The notes: generated by a model from the letters alone, not told the origin. 64,000 nucleotides of DNA from Archilochus colubris (GCA_023079485.1 CM041084.1:101536467-101600466); one strand, 5' to 3'. Shown: positions 24,927 to 39,325, counted from the stretch's first letter. Translations and numbers: made by a program.

Positions 24927-27900
24927 AAGGGGTCTTATTTTGATTACAAATAACTACTTGTGTACAGTCCCATGAAGGGGGCTCAATTTAACAAAGCTTT
25001 GTCTTTTGAGCTGCCTGCTTGATGACCCTCATACGCTGCAGTTCTGTTGGTGATACTGTGATAGTGATTGCAAACTGGCAGCCTGCAGAAGGGAAGAAAA
25101 TTTGGATCTCAGAACCAAAGGGTTTGTGTAGGTGTCCTGTCACTGGAAGATAGTAGGTATTTCTCCTTTGAACTGATCTGGAAATTGACAGATACATTCC
25201 AGCATGTGGCCCATGGTTGCAATTGTTGCCGTCATGTCCCTCTCTTTGTACAAACCCGTGCACATGCACACATATACACTTGGCTATTAGAGATTACTGA
25301 ATTATAAATCAGAGTGGCTAGGAAATGAAGGAACTAGCTACTACTGCAGTGGTGGAGGGGTATGTTGAATTTGAAGAATTTTATAAACCTAAGATAGTGA
25401 GCGTTTATCTTTCTTCCACCTCTACGCATCCTGTAGGAATGCTGGAAACATTCAGTGAAACAACTCAGAGACCCGCTTAGCTCACCATTTTGTGTACTGA
25501 ACAGCTGAAAATTACAGGTGCTTCAGTGAAATGTGCTGGATGAGATAAATATGCTGACTGTCTTAAGATATATGAAAGCCTTATCTCCAAAGATGTTTCG
25601 TGTCTATGAATGAGCACTTCTGCATGCTCCCAGCTACTAGACTTTTTTTTTTTTTTTTCTGCTGCCTCACATCCTTCAGAAATGAATACTAGAACTGAAA
25701 GCATTATTCTGGAAATTGGCCAACACATTACAGTGTATGGAAAGGACATTTTCTTCCGTTCTCTTGATTTGTACCTGTGAACAGCACTAGGTGGTTTGTT
25801 TTTTTCTGTCAGTCTTTTCATGGCAGATCTTTAATTAAGATTTCTTCCAAATAATGTCACTGAAGTTTGTCATAATCTCATGTTAGTCTTTGAAGTTTGT
25901 AGTTGGTTTACTAGTATACTAAAGATGTTTTTTCATCTATTTATCAGAGCAGTTTTGTCCTGGATGAATGTATAAATGAACTGTCCAAATCAACATTTTC
26001 TTCTCTCTGGCAGCTAGGAGATAAAATTAAACCTGACTGAGAATGCTGGTGCATTACTGTTTGTATACCTTTGATAAGCTGTGATAGGATTGCAGTGAAA
26101 TAAATTTCCCCTGCTGTGGTCTGCCCTATTTCTAATCATTATTCTCCAGTGCTTTGAGCACTGATTATAGCTATTTTGCTACTACAAGAATGGATACATT
26201 TGAGAGAGGCAAGGTGAGGATATCTTCACAATATAATAGAGCAGTGTTTTGCTGCTGCTGCTTGTCATGGAAGAAATAAGTGTAGTGGCACAGTCTAGTC
26301 CAGTGTTTTGGCCCTCACTGCCATCATACGCTTCACCCATGCCAGGCCATCAGCAATGGATCCTGAGGACAAAGAGGGAAGCACTTTTTACAGAAGTGTT
26401 TTATATTGCCAAGTGCTGCAAGTAAATACTTTTGTTTCTAATGACTTGGTTTGTAAAAAAATTTTGTGCGGCTTTCTGAGAGTTTAAAGGAAAAATTAGT
26501 TCAAACAAAATCCTGTCTCTCATTAGGACAATGAAGAGTTGTTTGTACAAACATGTGATCTTGGCACTAGCATTGACAAAGAGGATTAAAAAGTAAACCA
26601 AACCTTCTCAGCAGGTATCTCCAGACATGACAGGCAAAGAAGAGTATATCCTTATTAGAAGAACAGTAAACACACTGAAGGACGCAGTAAGCAAGGAGAA
26701 TACTTGGGCTCATTTGTTAAAAAACGTTATGGAGGGAAAGTTTTTTTCTTCACATAAATTTTCTGTACCAATAGAAAGATAGCTGACTGATTTTTCTTAA
26801 CATAAAGAAGGTAATAACCCTCAGTTTGCCAAGGTTTAGACATCGTGTTACATCCAGATGTGGAGCTCCATGTTGGGATAGCCATAAACAGCCTGACACC
26901 AGCACAACTTTTCCTTGTAAGGAAAAAAAAATATTAAAATTCATTGAACAAGAATTAATTAATTTCAAAAGAGAGCTACTTAATTTAGGGCTCAATTGAA
27001 AATGAACCTACTTTAAGACCTACTGAGAAAATTATGGCAAACTGTGATTCTTTAATGTGTTCAGAGCTGCATCACACGCTCACTTGATACAAACAGGTTT
27101 CAGATTGAAGTGAGAGTCTTCCTCCCAGACTGGTAGAGAATTGTTGTTCTATCAGACTGGGCTATTTCACATCGTAAACCTCTAGTTTTCCTTCACCTGA
27201 GTACCGCTAATATAACTGGGTTTTCAGGCTTTCCCAGTAGTCAGTAGACATGTATTTACCTTCACCCTGCGCATAACACAAACTGTCAGGCCTGTTAGTA
27301 TTTCACACATAGGGAGAGAAAGGCTGATTCTCTTTAGCCTACTAATTAGAGCCCTCTCCTCATGGTATGGGAGAAACCAACTATATACACAAGTGGTGAG
27401 ACCTTTTTTGTGCCAAGCAGATCTGAGGAATAATATGGAAGAAACACAGGGCTGTCTTCCACATCCCACACATGGATAACCACTGAACTGCTCTGAGATT
27501 GAGTGTCCTACTGAGTCTATTTGTAAGGTTAGAACTAACAAAAAAAAAAAAAGACCCCTGAAATGTTTTGCTTGTGTCCTGATAGGAGAGGCTTTTTTTA
27601 AAGTGTTTCTAATACTTGATTCCGGGAAGATATCTCTAATTGAAACCTTCTGTATTTTCTTGCACATTTTTTATCATGCAACCCAGTGATATGAACAGTT
27701 TAAATCTTCATGATCTACAGAGATTTCTATGTATCTCAAGGCATTTGGTTTAAAAATAGAAATTCCCAACAATCTCTAGACCTAAAACCTAAAGCCACAC
27801 AAATGCAGCAAATAATTATTACTCAGGCAACCTGTGCTTCTCAATAACAGCTAACTTTGGGTTGTAGCTTTTTTTCCTTCACAAATACAAAATTGACAAT

Positions 27901-30119
27901 TACATGTTGTTCTGAAGAGATTGTGTGGGCTATTACCTTCAGCCAAAAAAAAAAAAAAAAAAAAAGAAAAAAGAAAAGTGAAAAAGAGAGTATTCAAAAA
28001 TGTGAAAATGTTCTAGTATCTGAAAACCCAAAATATTTTGACATTTAAAAAATGAAATAGTTTAGCTTCTCATGTTGAAATAGCCTTTTCTTTTTGAAAC
28101 AAGTAGTCAAAAAAGGAGTGGGAGTTAAGAAAAAAAGGTTAAGTAACCTTGACAGAAAACTGAACATTCATCTTCCAGCTTTAAACTTCAGCTTGACCTG
28201 AATTATTATTTCTTCCTTGGGTGGTTTTCATTTTCTCTGAAATCTCCTTTTCTTCTCCTCTTCTCTGACCCCTCTCCCAATTCAACCTAACGAAAAAGGT
28301 CTCTTGGCAATCAAGCAAATTGCTTTACTATGGATACCAAATGAAGAAATCAGAACAACAACTCCAGGACCATTTTCCAAGTTCAGTCAATTTTGAGTTC
28401 TTTTCATTGCGGAAGTGAATTATTTTGAGGGCGGCTGGATAACAAAAAATAGTTTGTTCCAGCTTTAATCTCCCTAGGACAGAAGCAGTTCTTTCAGGGA
28501 ATACATTTCTCACAATGTTTATCCTTAATCCTGCTTAAACCAGCGCCTTTTCCTGATGTGACTCTGAAGGCCTGGGCCACACCAAACCCTGCAGGGAAAA
28601 TAGGGAAGGTGTTGCTTCATATGGATCCCTTGGATGCCTGTCCTCTGCCTGTCACTGGAGTGCTCTAATGGCTTCTGAAAACATTATTCTAGTTGAATGC
28701 TCCAGCACTTATTTTAAATTATGTTAAATTGAACCTGAGATATGCTTCCAGCGCTGTGATTCCCTTCCTGCTTCCCTTTTTGACTTCAGCTTTTCACTGC
28801 ACTTTTTGTTCTGTTGGGTCTTACCCGAGACTTAGCAAATGGACTGCAACACTCTTCCAAAATGTGTCAGTGCTTGAGCTTCTATCATTATCTTCCAAAC
28901 TCTTTTCTATATGGTTTCAAGAGAAAAAATGTTCTTCAGAAACTGAAATTTACGGGAATATTAAGGAAAATAGTAAATATTACCATCATGTTCTATGTTT
29001 AATTTTTTATTTAATGATTGTATAGTGTGTAATTCTCCTATTTATATATTGTATCATTTCAAAACCAATTTTCTTTTTTCATGTCTTGCTTTTTTCCATT
29101 AGTTATATATTTAAATTATTTTTTATGTTAGTAGTACATATATTATTACATATCTTGCTAGTCTAAATAACTACTAAAGTGGATAAAATTCATGCACTAA
29201 GCTTTTACATAGTTATGCAGTCAGTAAAGCAAACTTTAGTGAATAACCATCTCAGCTGAGTTATCCAAAAAGTCTGATAGATAATTAATGCAAAGAACAA
29301 TTTTAATGCAGCCTTTCTGATTAAAGAACAAATCACTGCCACAAAGTAATTTCTCACATAGTAAACACTTACAGAAGGAATTACAGGAGTTAGCAATCTA
29401 TTGCCAATAGAATGCCATCAACAGAGAGCAGCTGAACTCTACTGAGCTCTTCTTCCCTCATCACTGCTAGGATTTTATTATGAGACACGACTGTGATGTT
29501 TTCAGAAATACATAAATATCTCATCTGCTGAGTTACTGAAGCATTGACATGCATATTTACTATATCTTTAAGTTTAGTTTAACTAACAAGGATAATAATT
29601 ATCAGAGAAAATGTAGCAGTAGAACCTTCAGCTATAATTAAGAGTCAGGATAGGTACCTGGGGTTTCTGGCAGGCTTGCCTTACTTGCATTGCAGCCTGA
29701 CTGGCCTGTGGTCACTGTCTAGAACTAAAGGGCAATTTGGCACAAGTATCTGTGTTGTATACATTAGACTGCACTGCACAGCCAGGGAGGATAGTTTGGG
29801 AGGTAAATCTTGCAACAACTATTAAACCTCTAAAAATTACAGGAGTTATCTTATGAATGTATTCCACAAAGATGCAGTATTTGATTTTAAAAACTTTCTG
29901 AGGTGTCTACTGGGGCCACTTCCAAGGTATGATTATCACAAAACCTGGGATGTAAAACTCATCCTACAGCATAGAAGAAATATGGTTTATTGTGCAGCTG
30001 TTGTCACATGAGCTGGGGCTACTGAACTGTATCCTCTAAGACCTCAGAGCACTTTCAGAACCATTATGATGAGTAGCAGCCAACTGAATTCATATTAGCA
30101 AGTCACATCAAACCAATCT
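24927..30119. other. AT-rich noncoding stretch, no gene seen
   Basis: About 5.2 kb with no recognised exon or RNA gene. Simple repeats are a T16 run at about 25,644-25,659, an A-rich run at about 27,540-27,552 and an A21 run at 27,945-27,965. A 147-codon minus-strand frame at 27,224-27,667 is the longest non-CR1, non-island frame of the desert. It has no domain, signal or family resemblance I can recognise and includes a phenylalanine run made by the A-rich tract. Confidence 0.55.
27945..27979. repeat. Poly(A) run A21 and A-rich extension
   Basis: Twenty-one uninterrupted A residues followed by GAAAAAAGAAAAG. No processed gene body is visible on its 5' side, so a microsatellite is the simplest reading. 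Confidence 0.93.
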
Positions 30120-30955
30120 GATGTCCTTCTCTGTGTTCTGTTATGTATCTTAGCTCTAGTGATGCTCTTAACAAAGTCTCCTATGAAATTTTCACAGGGA
30201 ATGTGAAGAAATACAATCTGCAGTGAAGAAATGATCGAAGAAGGACAACAGTGGGTTCACTCTTAAACTGGAAGGAAGCATCTAGTAGAATTCAGCAGAT
30301 GTGTCATAGGTGAGTTCTTTTCTGTTCAGTGTTTTTACTAATGATGTGGAGAATTGAATGAAAAGCATTAAATTTACCAACAATCCAATCTGGGAAATTA
30401 TAGCACATTTTATAATTCAATATTTGCAGATGGTTTGAACAAAAATCTTTGACATTAAAAAAAATCTTCAGTTAAAGAGGAGCAATCAGGTTCATGAGAA
30501 CAGATGTGAAACAATTGGATAGGTGGTTGTTCTGAGGAAAAACTCCGGGAAATACTGTGGATCACAAGCCAAATGAATTTTTTAAAGAAGGATATGAAAA
30601 TGATTTTTTTTTAAGGAAGAAGAATCTGAGGTGGATGTAACAACAGGTTTTTAACATGAAAAAGCTTTTGCAAAGAAAAGAGAATAATCTATTATTTATG
30701 TCCAAAATGGGTAGAGACCAGACACTTAAAGGTTTAAGTGGCAGCAAGAAAGATCCATGTTAAATGCAAGGAAAACTTTTCACCTCTTTTAAGTGAGACA
30801 GCGACTGACTGTAAACCTATAGGGTCCTCAACACTGAAGGTTTGTGAATAGCACTAAGGGAATTAGGGATGGCTGATCCATTCTCAGCGACTGAGGATGA
30901 ACTAAATGACCTCTTGAGAACCTTTACATTTTTATAATGGCTCTTGATTTCTCTT
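30120..30955 (+). mobile_element. Ancient CR1 LINE fragment, about 0.8 kb
   Basis: Heavily decayed but in correct CR1 order. GTGTTTTTACTAATGATGTGG and AATTTACCAACAATCC correspond to the block that normally reads as late ORF2 (fragments of LFTNDV... and FADDT-like sequence). Near 30,557 is TGTGGATCACAAGCC, near 30,705 TGGGTAGAGACCAGACACTT, and near 30,843-30,900 the block GGGATGGCTGATCC. Finally GAACTAAATGACCTCTTGAGAACC followed by ACATTTTTATAATGGCTC corresponds to the classic 3' untranslated region and tail of old sauropsid CR1 copies. No usable frame survives. Boundaries are uncertain by perhaps 100 bases on the 5' side. Identification rests on motif order by eye. Confidence 0.75.
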
Positions 30956-30999
30956 TTTACAAGTCTTGGAGCATTCTTCATTTTGTTTTTCCAAAGCAA

Positions 31000-31085
31000 G
31001 AATCACAGAAGCATCATGGTTTGAAACAGTCTCTAAGATCACCAAATCCAACCTGAATTTCATTAGAAATCTATGAACAGTATCA
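31000..31085 (-). mobile_element. CR1 LINE, 3' tip, inverted, old
   Basis: The plus strand reads AGAATCACAGAAGCATCATGG, TTTGAAACAGTCTCTAAGATC and ACCAAATCCAACC. This is a degraded complement of the CR1 tail and 3' untranslated region. It sits tail to tail with the old copy ending at 30,955, about 45 bases away. The fragment is short and diverged, so confidence is moderate. Confidence 0.68.
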
Positions 31086-34000
31086 TCTCCATGGGAGATC
31101 TAAATTTTTCTTTATTTTTTTATTGAATAGAGTTCTGTGCTAAATTATTAATAAAAATGTTTTTCTTTCATAACATTTTACACATATCTAGATCCACGTA
31201 TTTAAAATTAAAACTAGAGTAGCTATAGCATGTCATACTTTTCTGATTGCTTTTTGCAAAAGCAGTTTCATATTGTAGTTTGTAACACAGGATAGTAAGA
31301 GTGACTGCTTTTTATGTATGGTCAGTATCAATAGACAATGAGGCACACTTGTAGTTGGATTACAGTTTGTCTCCTACAGACCAAAATATCCCATGGATAA
31401 AGATCACAGGATGAAAAATTTTAATAAAATATAATCCAGCGATTACTTGGAAGCTGATGTAAAACTAATTAAACTTCAGACCAAGGTTCAGATGTTCCTA
31501 TACTATTGTACTCTAAATTAGTCTCTCTTTTTAACATCTTGCCGCTCCATTTATTTATTTTTTGTGATTCTTTTGAGACTCATATAGCAGACAATACCCA
31601 GTGAAATGCTCAGGCTATACACAAGAAAATCCTAATTCAGTCTTCTTAACATGCAGTATTTTGTACTAACTTTCCCTTGTAATTAAATAGAAGCCAAAGG
31701 GTAATTCCTTGATATTATCTTATTAAAATAAAATTCTGCATAGTATTACAGCTGACAATAAATCTCCTCTTTTTATTGTATAGTGTGTGTGCATAGTGGA
31801 AGACAGAGTCCTATAGATTGCACCCAAGATTTCTGATTATTTTTGCGTCTATCTGCCAGAAAAAAGAGAAAGAAAGGGGGGTGAGGGGAAGGAAGGGAAG
31901 AACTATTATATCTCAGTGGTAGTCATAAAAAATCTCACCCAGCAATTTCAAGCAGCAGATACAGTTTTGTACTTCTACTATAGCCTAAAGTGTTGTAGCC
32001 CTACAAAAGCAGCTTTCAGGTGTTCTTGTACAATGACAGTTAATTATTGCTATTGGATCACAGGGCCAAGATGATATCCAAGGGTTCTGAAAGTACTTGA
32101 ATTCATAGATACCAGAGCTGTCTGACTCATGGAAAGTGGTTAGAGGGAGATAAATATATACTCACTGTATTTTGACAGACAAGTGCTTCTTGTACAATCG
32201 TCTCTCTGCTCCCTGTATTTTCTTCAGCCAGTTTGATTGCCACTTGGCTTCCATTCTCCCAAATCCCTGGATAATCTCTTCCATATAGGCTCTTTTGCCA
32301 CTGTTATCACCGTATCATCCAAGCAGCTGCCACTGGGGCATTAAGCTATGCACTAAGACGTGACGTGTGTCTTATAGTCTCTTTCATCCATTTTGCAGGG
32401 GAAAAAGGAACTTCTGTGGAAAAAAGAGTTCTGTAATAGAGGATTCCCCCCTCCCCTTTTAGTATCTGTACTATAACGCTTGAGAAATCTTGGCAGAAAA
32501 AGCATGCCTTGCATTTGGGGTGAAAGTGGGAATGGTTAAATATGCTGATGAATTGGTGCAGATAGTTTCTTAAGGATTGTTGGCCTCTGTCCTACCAAGA
32601 AGTTGCAAAGATAATTAAAGTTGAAATATTATCCACCAGAATAAAGCAGAATGTCTTTCCAGACAAAGATGACTGGAACATTCCTTTCAGGCTTCCTATG
32701 AACTGAAGTAAATCCATTAGTATTTCTATGTGAAGAAAGACAACTGACCAAAGGTATTTCCTTTGCACACTTGGGTCTGTGATGTGTTCTGGCCACATCC
32801 AGGTGTTCAACAGTGAAAATGTAAGCTCCTAAATAAGAAACTATATATGGTGTTTCTAATCCTTCTCTTCAAAGTGATTTTTTTTTTTAGGGCCACAAAT
32901 ATGTGTATTCCAGCTGTTTTTTATAATTGGAATACCAAGAAAAGTATTACTTAGAAAATAGAAGCAGAAAACATCAAATAACCATTGAATTGTTATGAGA
33001 ACAGCCATCATTCTGGGCAAACATATACAAGTAATTATGTATCCCAATGTATTTCTCTGTAAATTAATCCCTGGGTAGTCTGGAACTGTAGAGTGAAGCA
33101 ATGCAGAATTTCTACATCAGGCTGCACTTCCAGACCACATCCTGTAAATCATGACTGCCAGCCAAATTTGGAGATTTTCTACCTGTGTAAAAGAGTCTTC
33201 TGAGGGCTTTCTTCATTCTTGTGGCTGCTTTCAGGAATTATGAGAATTAATTGGCAGAAGAGGATGAGGATCTATCCAACACTACACCTAAGGAAAGATA
33301 GCAGTGAAAACTTGTAACAGTCTTAGGGATGAAGCTTACTTGTGATTAATACCCTGCAAAGGTTCCACAGTGATCACTGGCTGACAATCTGCTACTTTAA
33401 AAAAATGAAACAATAAAAATAGATACCTCTTTCATCTCTGTGGATTAGCACCTCTCATAATTAAGTTTATAGCCTAACACTTTACCAGACACTTAAATTG
33501 ATTTCATTACTTTATCTCTGTCATCTATGGTAAATCAAACTTACACTTTAGGCAGGACAAGCTTCTCTTGTGCTTTTCTGAAATTTAAAGTTTTAAACAC
33601 AAGAAGTTGTCCCTATGAAGAACAATACCAGAGTATGCTTTTAGTGGCTATGACATCTTGTTTAAAAGGGAAGAGCGAGCATTTGTGTGACCATTCACAA
33701 ATGATAAAGCTACATTGTCTCACAGTCACTGATTTGTTTTTTATTTCATTTTTTGTCACTTGTCACTTTTGAAATGCAAGTAAAACTTCAACTATATTTG
33801 GTGACTTTGACTTCTGAAGAGTAACTGCACAATATCTTTTCAGTGCATGATTCCCTCTAAGCAAATGGGGAAGGAATATTTTTTTCCAACTATGATTTCC
33901 TTAGGGATCTACTTTACTCATTAACATTTCTAGAAGAAACCATCTGATAAGTGAAAAATACTTACAGGTAATTAACATACTCCAATTTTTAGGATTACTG

Positions 34001-37000
34001 TTAATGACTTGGAGTAAGGAATAGCAAAGTGAGAATTTACTGGGTGGAAATAAAAAAAAAAAACTGAAGTGTTTAGTGTTTCTCTGCCATTTAATAACTT
34101 ACATAAATGTATCTAGTCTTTAGTAAGAGTCTCTCAAGATACAGAAGCCAACAAAGATTTGTTTGTCCTTATCTACAAGGGTTGAATAAAGCTGTCACGT
34201 TTAATTCATAATTCCTAACAAAGATGACTGCAGTAAACTTCTCCATTAGTTTCTGTTTCTCAAGTTAATATGATCAAGTGTCTTGAAGATTCCAGTTTCT
34301 TGTAACAAGAAGTGTAACACATCCTGATGAAAAAAGTATTATGAAGGATCTGGGTCATAGTGAGTTAAGTTGTGTGACAAAGTTGACTTCTCCAAATGAT
34401 CAAATACATTCTTCCATTGTCTAAGACTAAAGTAACCACATGAACATATACACACACAAAAAGGATTAAAGACATCTGGAGACAAAATTAAGTCACTTCT
34501 GTTCATAAACTGAGTGCAACAGCAACAATTCCTAACATCAATAAGCAGAAAGAGCACTAATTCAGAAGAGAAGTATAGGTGGAAAAACTAATAATAATGC
34601 TCGGCCCAGCCCGAGAAGCCATAATTCTCTATCTAGTAGTATTCATTCATGTCCAGAATTCAGGCATTTGCTGTACCTTTTTCTAAAATGATTGCTGTTA
34701 AAAAATGTTCCAAATAAACATGAGCCTAAGCTAAAGGCACTTTGATGTCTGGCAAACTATACAATTATATTTTTTTGCTTTAAGTTTTATGTCATACTGC
34801 GCTACTTGATCTATATAAAAATCTGCTCTCAGATATTTGCTAATTTTTAATGTGAATGTTTATTGTATTCCCCCAACCTTTTTCATTTCCAAATACTGGA
34901 ATTTTTCATGTTGTAGTTCTCTAATGTTTTCAGTGCAGCTTTCCACCATAAAAATGGAGGCTGCCTTAAGCCTTATTTTTGAGTTAAACTTTTTAATGTT
35001 GTTGAGCACAAGCATTCTGCCATGGTCATTCAATATGAACTGAAAATAGGATATATCAATGATCATCAAAGGTAGCTCTATTCCTACATGTGGGATAATT
35101 TAGAGAATTTTGTTTAAAATAGAAGCTCTCTGCTCACTACCACTCAGGCAGCGAATACATTTATATGGTGAATTTTTACACTTCCAGGACACAAACACTT
35201 TCCAGAATTTAATGTTACTAGACAAAACTCAATACACAGCAAGACTGGCTTAAGAAGAAGAGGTTTTTTTCACACACACAAAGAAAAAACCAAACAACGT
35301 CCCCTCCAAAAAAAAAGCAAACTTAAAGAAATAAATTTCCTCATGCATATTTTTTTAAATAGTTCTCCTGATGTAGCAAAGTTTTTTGAGAAACTTATCT
35401 TGAGCTTCCCTTTTTACCACCTTAATTAGAACAGCTCTTAATTAAATCTGCTGAAACGAACTAATTAAGTATGTTAACACCTTTGCTTCTACATGTCAAA
35501 TTGAAGCTGTTCCTGCCCTTGCCTTGGCTAGTGAGGAGATTCTTTATTATATTTTGCAAATATGAAATGTTATTATTTCAATTTTTGTCTTTAAGGCTTT
35601 GTAAATATTACTGTCAGCTATCCAAATGTATTTAACACAACATAAATAGATTTTTTTCCTCTTCTTTTTCACCTAAAGTTCTCTTTTTTTTTTCAATCAG
35701 TATTTTGATTCAATATTTGGTATTGGCCAGTATTACTACCTGTTTTATGCATTGCCCATTTCCCTACTGTTGGTGAGTTTTCAGGCTTTCAAGGACTGAA
35801 GAGATCTGACCATCTAGGCTCGTATTTCTAATCTGCACCTATGCCCTGTTACAAAAACCTATCTACAGTTAAACCACCTTTGTTTTCTGCAGGTTATCCA
35901 GTCAGGTGTGAGGCTCTTCCAAATACTTATGAGGTTTAAAAGAAGGGCATATAAAGTACTTGGGTAACATAGTTTACTGGGTCAAAGTGCGAAACATTTT
36001 CATAATGGCAGTCTTAACCTGGAGGGCTTCGTTGCCTACTGCATAGCATCCTCCTTCAAGAATAGTTTAAGTAGAAAAGATAATACTGAGAAAATACTTA
36101 TCTTTGAGCTTTCAATTTCCCTCTGTGCTCCTAGCCCAAGCTCCTGTTGGCTCTGAACCTTCATCACTGCTACTTCCATTCATCCTCTTGTTGCATCCTG
36201 AGTTCTTCCCATCATCTTAGATTGACTAATTTAATCCACAGATCCTTTTCTAAACCTACTTCTATTCCTGTGCTCAGAGGCACATGGCTCTAAATTCCAA
36301 GATATTTATTGACAGTTGTTACTTTGTGCTTTTCCTTCATATCACTGGAACTCCTTTCCTTCTCCACAGAATGCACAGTTCCTCTGCCATTTCCTCCTCT
36401 GTTGTTTGTTTAGGTGGGCACCATCATGAAACTCTTGTCTTTTCTGGCATTTTCAGCCTCTGATAACATGGGATTCTCTTCAGAAGTTCTTGTTACAAAA
36501 TGTAGGAAGTTGCATCCTGTCAACCTTGTACAGAACTTTGCCACAAGTGGCCCTGATCTAGCAGAACCAGTTGGCTTGAAGATTTTGGCAGCTGATGGGT
36601 TACACCCATGCTTTGCGTGGCTTCCAGCTCACAACAGTTTTTCAGCATTACCACCTAGCCAGGGCTTTCCTGAATTGGAATGAGAGAGAGGTTTCTGTGA
36701 AACTGGGTTTTCGGTGAAATGCTTGTGCCTGACATACAATCCTAAAACAGAAATTTGCATGAAAATTAATGGCAGCATTAGAGCTTCATTAAAGTGGCAG
36801 TACTTCTGTCTTTGCTCTAGCTTCCCAGCTTTTTTCTTGTTTAGAAATTATACAGGATGAGTCAGTAGAAATACCACCAATAACTACAGGATTTATCCTC
36901 CAGGGAAGATATTCTTTTTCTTTTATGGTGCTATTACTGGGACTCTACAGAGAGGACATTCTCTTTGTATTAAAAGAAAAATAAATAAATTTAAAAGGTA

Positions 37001-37565
37001 CTAAAAACTGGCCATAATCTCATATCTTTAATGCCTCTCATCATTTTGAATTTTTATACCAATAATATAAAATTGGCTAACAATGTTTTTTGCTTTTTTT
37101 TTAGCCTGTTTTTTAAATTAGTTGATTAAACTTAATATAGTGAATTTTTAATATTTCACTCTACCCTTCATAAGATATATCTCCCAAGACAAATGTGTTT
37201 TTCAGATTTCTATTTTTCATATTTGCTTTGCCTATTTTTTTAACCTTTTAATACATCACTCTGAAGATAACTCAAAGGTTTTCAAACCTCAGGTTAACCT
37301 CTAAGACTAATTTTTCAAATAAATAAAACATGGTTTTGTACAGTGAGAGTCTTCACTAATCTGATTAGTCATTTAGAAAATCTAATCTTAGCCAGAACTC
37401 TGGAATACCACATTCAAGAAGAAGAAGGAATCATGTAGCTTCTAAATTATAAGTATTGGTAGGAATAAGAAAGAGGAAAGATCACTTTGGAAATTAAGGG
37501 ATATCCATTCCAATCTCAAAGCTCTTTTACAGGTGAACTCAAATTCTTTTCTTGGCCCTAACATT

Positions 37566-37622
37566 TATGGATAATAAATATGGATAATATGGATAAATAT
37601 GGATAATAATATGGATAATATG
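37566..37622. repeat. ATGGATAAT-type tandem repeat
   Basis: ATGGATAA is repeated six times with variable spacers of T, A or ATA, giving an irregular AT-rich minisatellite. It is a likely length-polymorphic locus. Confidence 0.9.
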
Positions 37623-38921
37623 AAGAAAGTGAAAGACTAATTTAAGCACATATCCTTTGCTGGAAAAACAAAACAATGCACATTGATATGTACATTTTTT
37701 TTTCTGTAGAGATTTTCCTTCAGATAATCCAATAAAGTTTTTAATTTCATTTTTGAGCAAAAGATTCTATTATAGCTAATTTCCCCATTAGTATAGTGTT
37801 CAAAGCAGAAAATCAATTGTAGCCCAAGAAACAATGGTTGCTATTTTACAGTGTTCAGAAGATGTACTTTAAGATAACAGCCGTAGCAATTTGGATAAGG
37901 CTCTTGAAAGGAATTTGAGTCAGCTGTGTTATTTAATATTAAATAATACCTGACAGGATTGCCATACAAAACAGAAGAAAATACCCTATCACCTCTATTT
38001 GTGTGGTCTGAAGGAATTTGTGATTGTCTCTGCTCAGGTATACAAAACTAAGATTATAACAGAGAATTTGTGCTGTTTCTATCCACTTTCATGGGATTAT
38101 CAGTACTGATATCCCAAGGTTTTGCTTCCTATGAGAAATCCTAAATGTGACTCTAGATTTTCGATTTCTTTTGAAAAATGGTACCACAGGCTGGGAGAAA
38201 TCCTAGAAGATTGTGCTCAGATAAAATAAATTAGTTCTGCAGGAACAGATGAAAATGTTTGAAAACACAAGTAGTGTGGAGTTTTCATAATTGAGCTTAA
38301 GATTTTAATGGGCGGAACACGAATTCTGTCTGGAAAACTCCTTAAGTATTAGGGACACAAACTGTAATAAGATTGATTGTATACAAAACTTAAAACAGGA
38401 AGGTAAACTTCACTGAGTTTGAAGGACCAGTGGGAACCTCTGAGATCCCTGCAAGAAGCCCATGAAAACCACTGCTTCTCACTAGAACTCACCTGTAATA
38501 CTGTAATCACCAGATGTAATACTGATTTATGTCAACGCTGGTTTTGTTAAACCAATTTAAGAAATGGACTGGGAAGTATGCTTTCCACAGGAGACAGACA
38601 CTAGCTGAAACGTGGCTTTTAACTACATTTATGTGGGTTTTCATGAGAAAACTTGTCAATTTTTATGTGGAAAACATATCCATTAGACTATTTTAAATTA
38701 GTTCCCTCTACTTTTCACTATTTTTCCCTGGTGCCAGAATTCAGAAAGCTCTCTTATGGAAATATCCATGCAAAAAAATAAGGAGTACAAGCCAAATGTA
38801 TATCTACCCTATATTAAGGATGAAAAAAACCCACATTTAAGTCAAGGTATAGCTTGAACACAAGCAGAGCTTGTCCCTATTGCTGAAGCTGCTCCTACTG
38901 CTGCTCTCATCAGACCCAACA

Positions 38922-38936
38922 GCACCAGGTGGCACC
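38922..38936 (+). promoter_or_regulatory. Candidate CTCF binding site
   Basis: GCACCAGGTGGCACC matches the vertebrate CTCF core CCASYAGRKGGCRSY at all positions except the first (G for C). Orientation is plus. It lies in a patch that is less AT-rich than the surrounding desert. Binding is inferred only. Confidence 0.4.
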
Positions 38937-39325
38937 AGAAGAGGCAGGAGTTAGTGAAAGGGGATCTGAAATTCTGAGAAAGGAGGATCCAAATGGTCTG
39001 TAAATGTTCTGCAGGGGGTTTTAAAACCTGGGCATGGCTCACGGGTGCCAGCCAGTGCTGTGTGTGAATAATATTTTTATGGTATATTTATAGAAGCAGA
39101 AACAGTCCAAACTATGTGATATTTTAAAAAGGGAATCGGTGAGTAATTAAGTACATCCTTAGCTTTAAATACACAAATAGCTTTGATTAATTTTTTAAAA
39201 GTGAGTAATCGGATCACATGTGTTTGCAATAATATGATGATTTAAAATAGATAGACATTATGTATTACTGCTACTTTTGAACACTGGCATGGTATCCATA
39301 GTTGCCTTTTAAATTAGAATCTCTA

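Noticed and set aside
34605..34650. GC-rich mini-hairpin CTCGGCCCAGCCCGAG in AT-rich DNA, considered as an organelle-derived insert
   Set aside because: Too short, and the flanks show no tRNA or mitochondrial gene that I can recognise.
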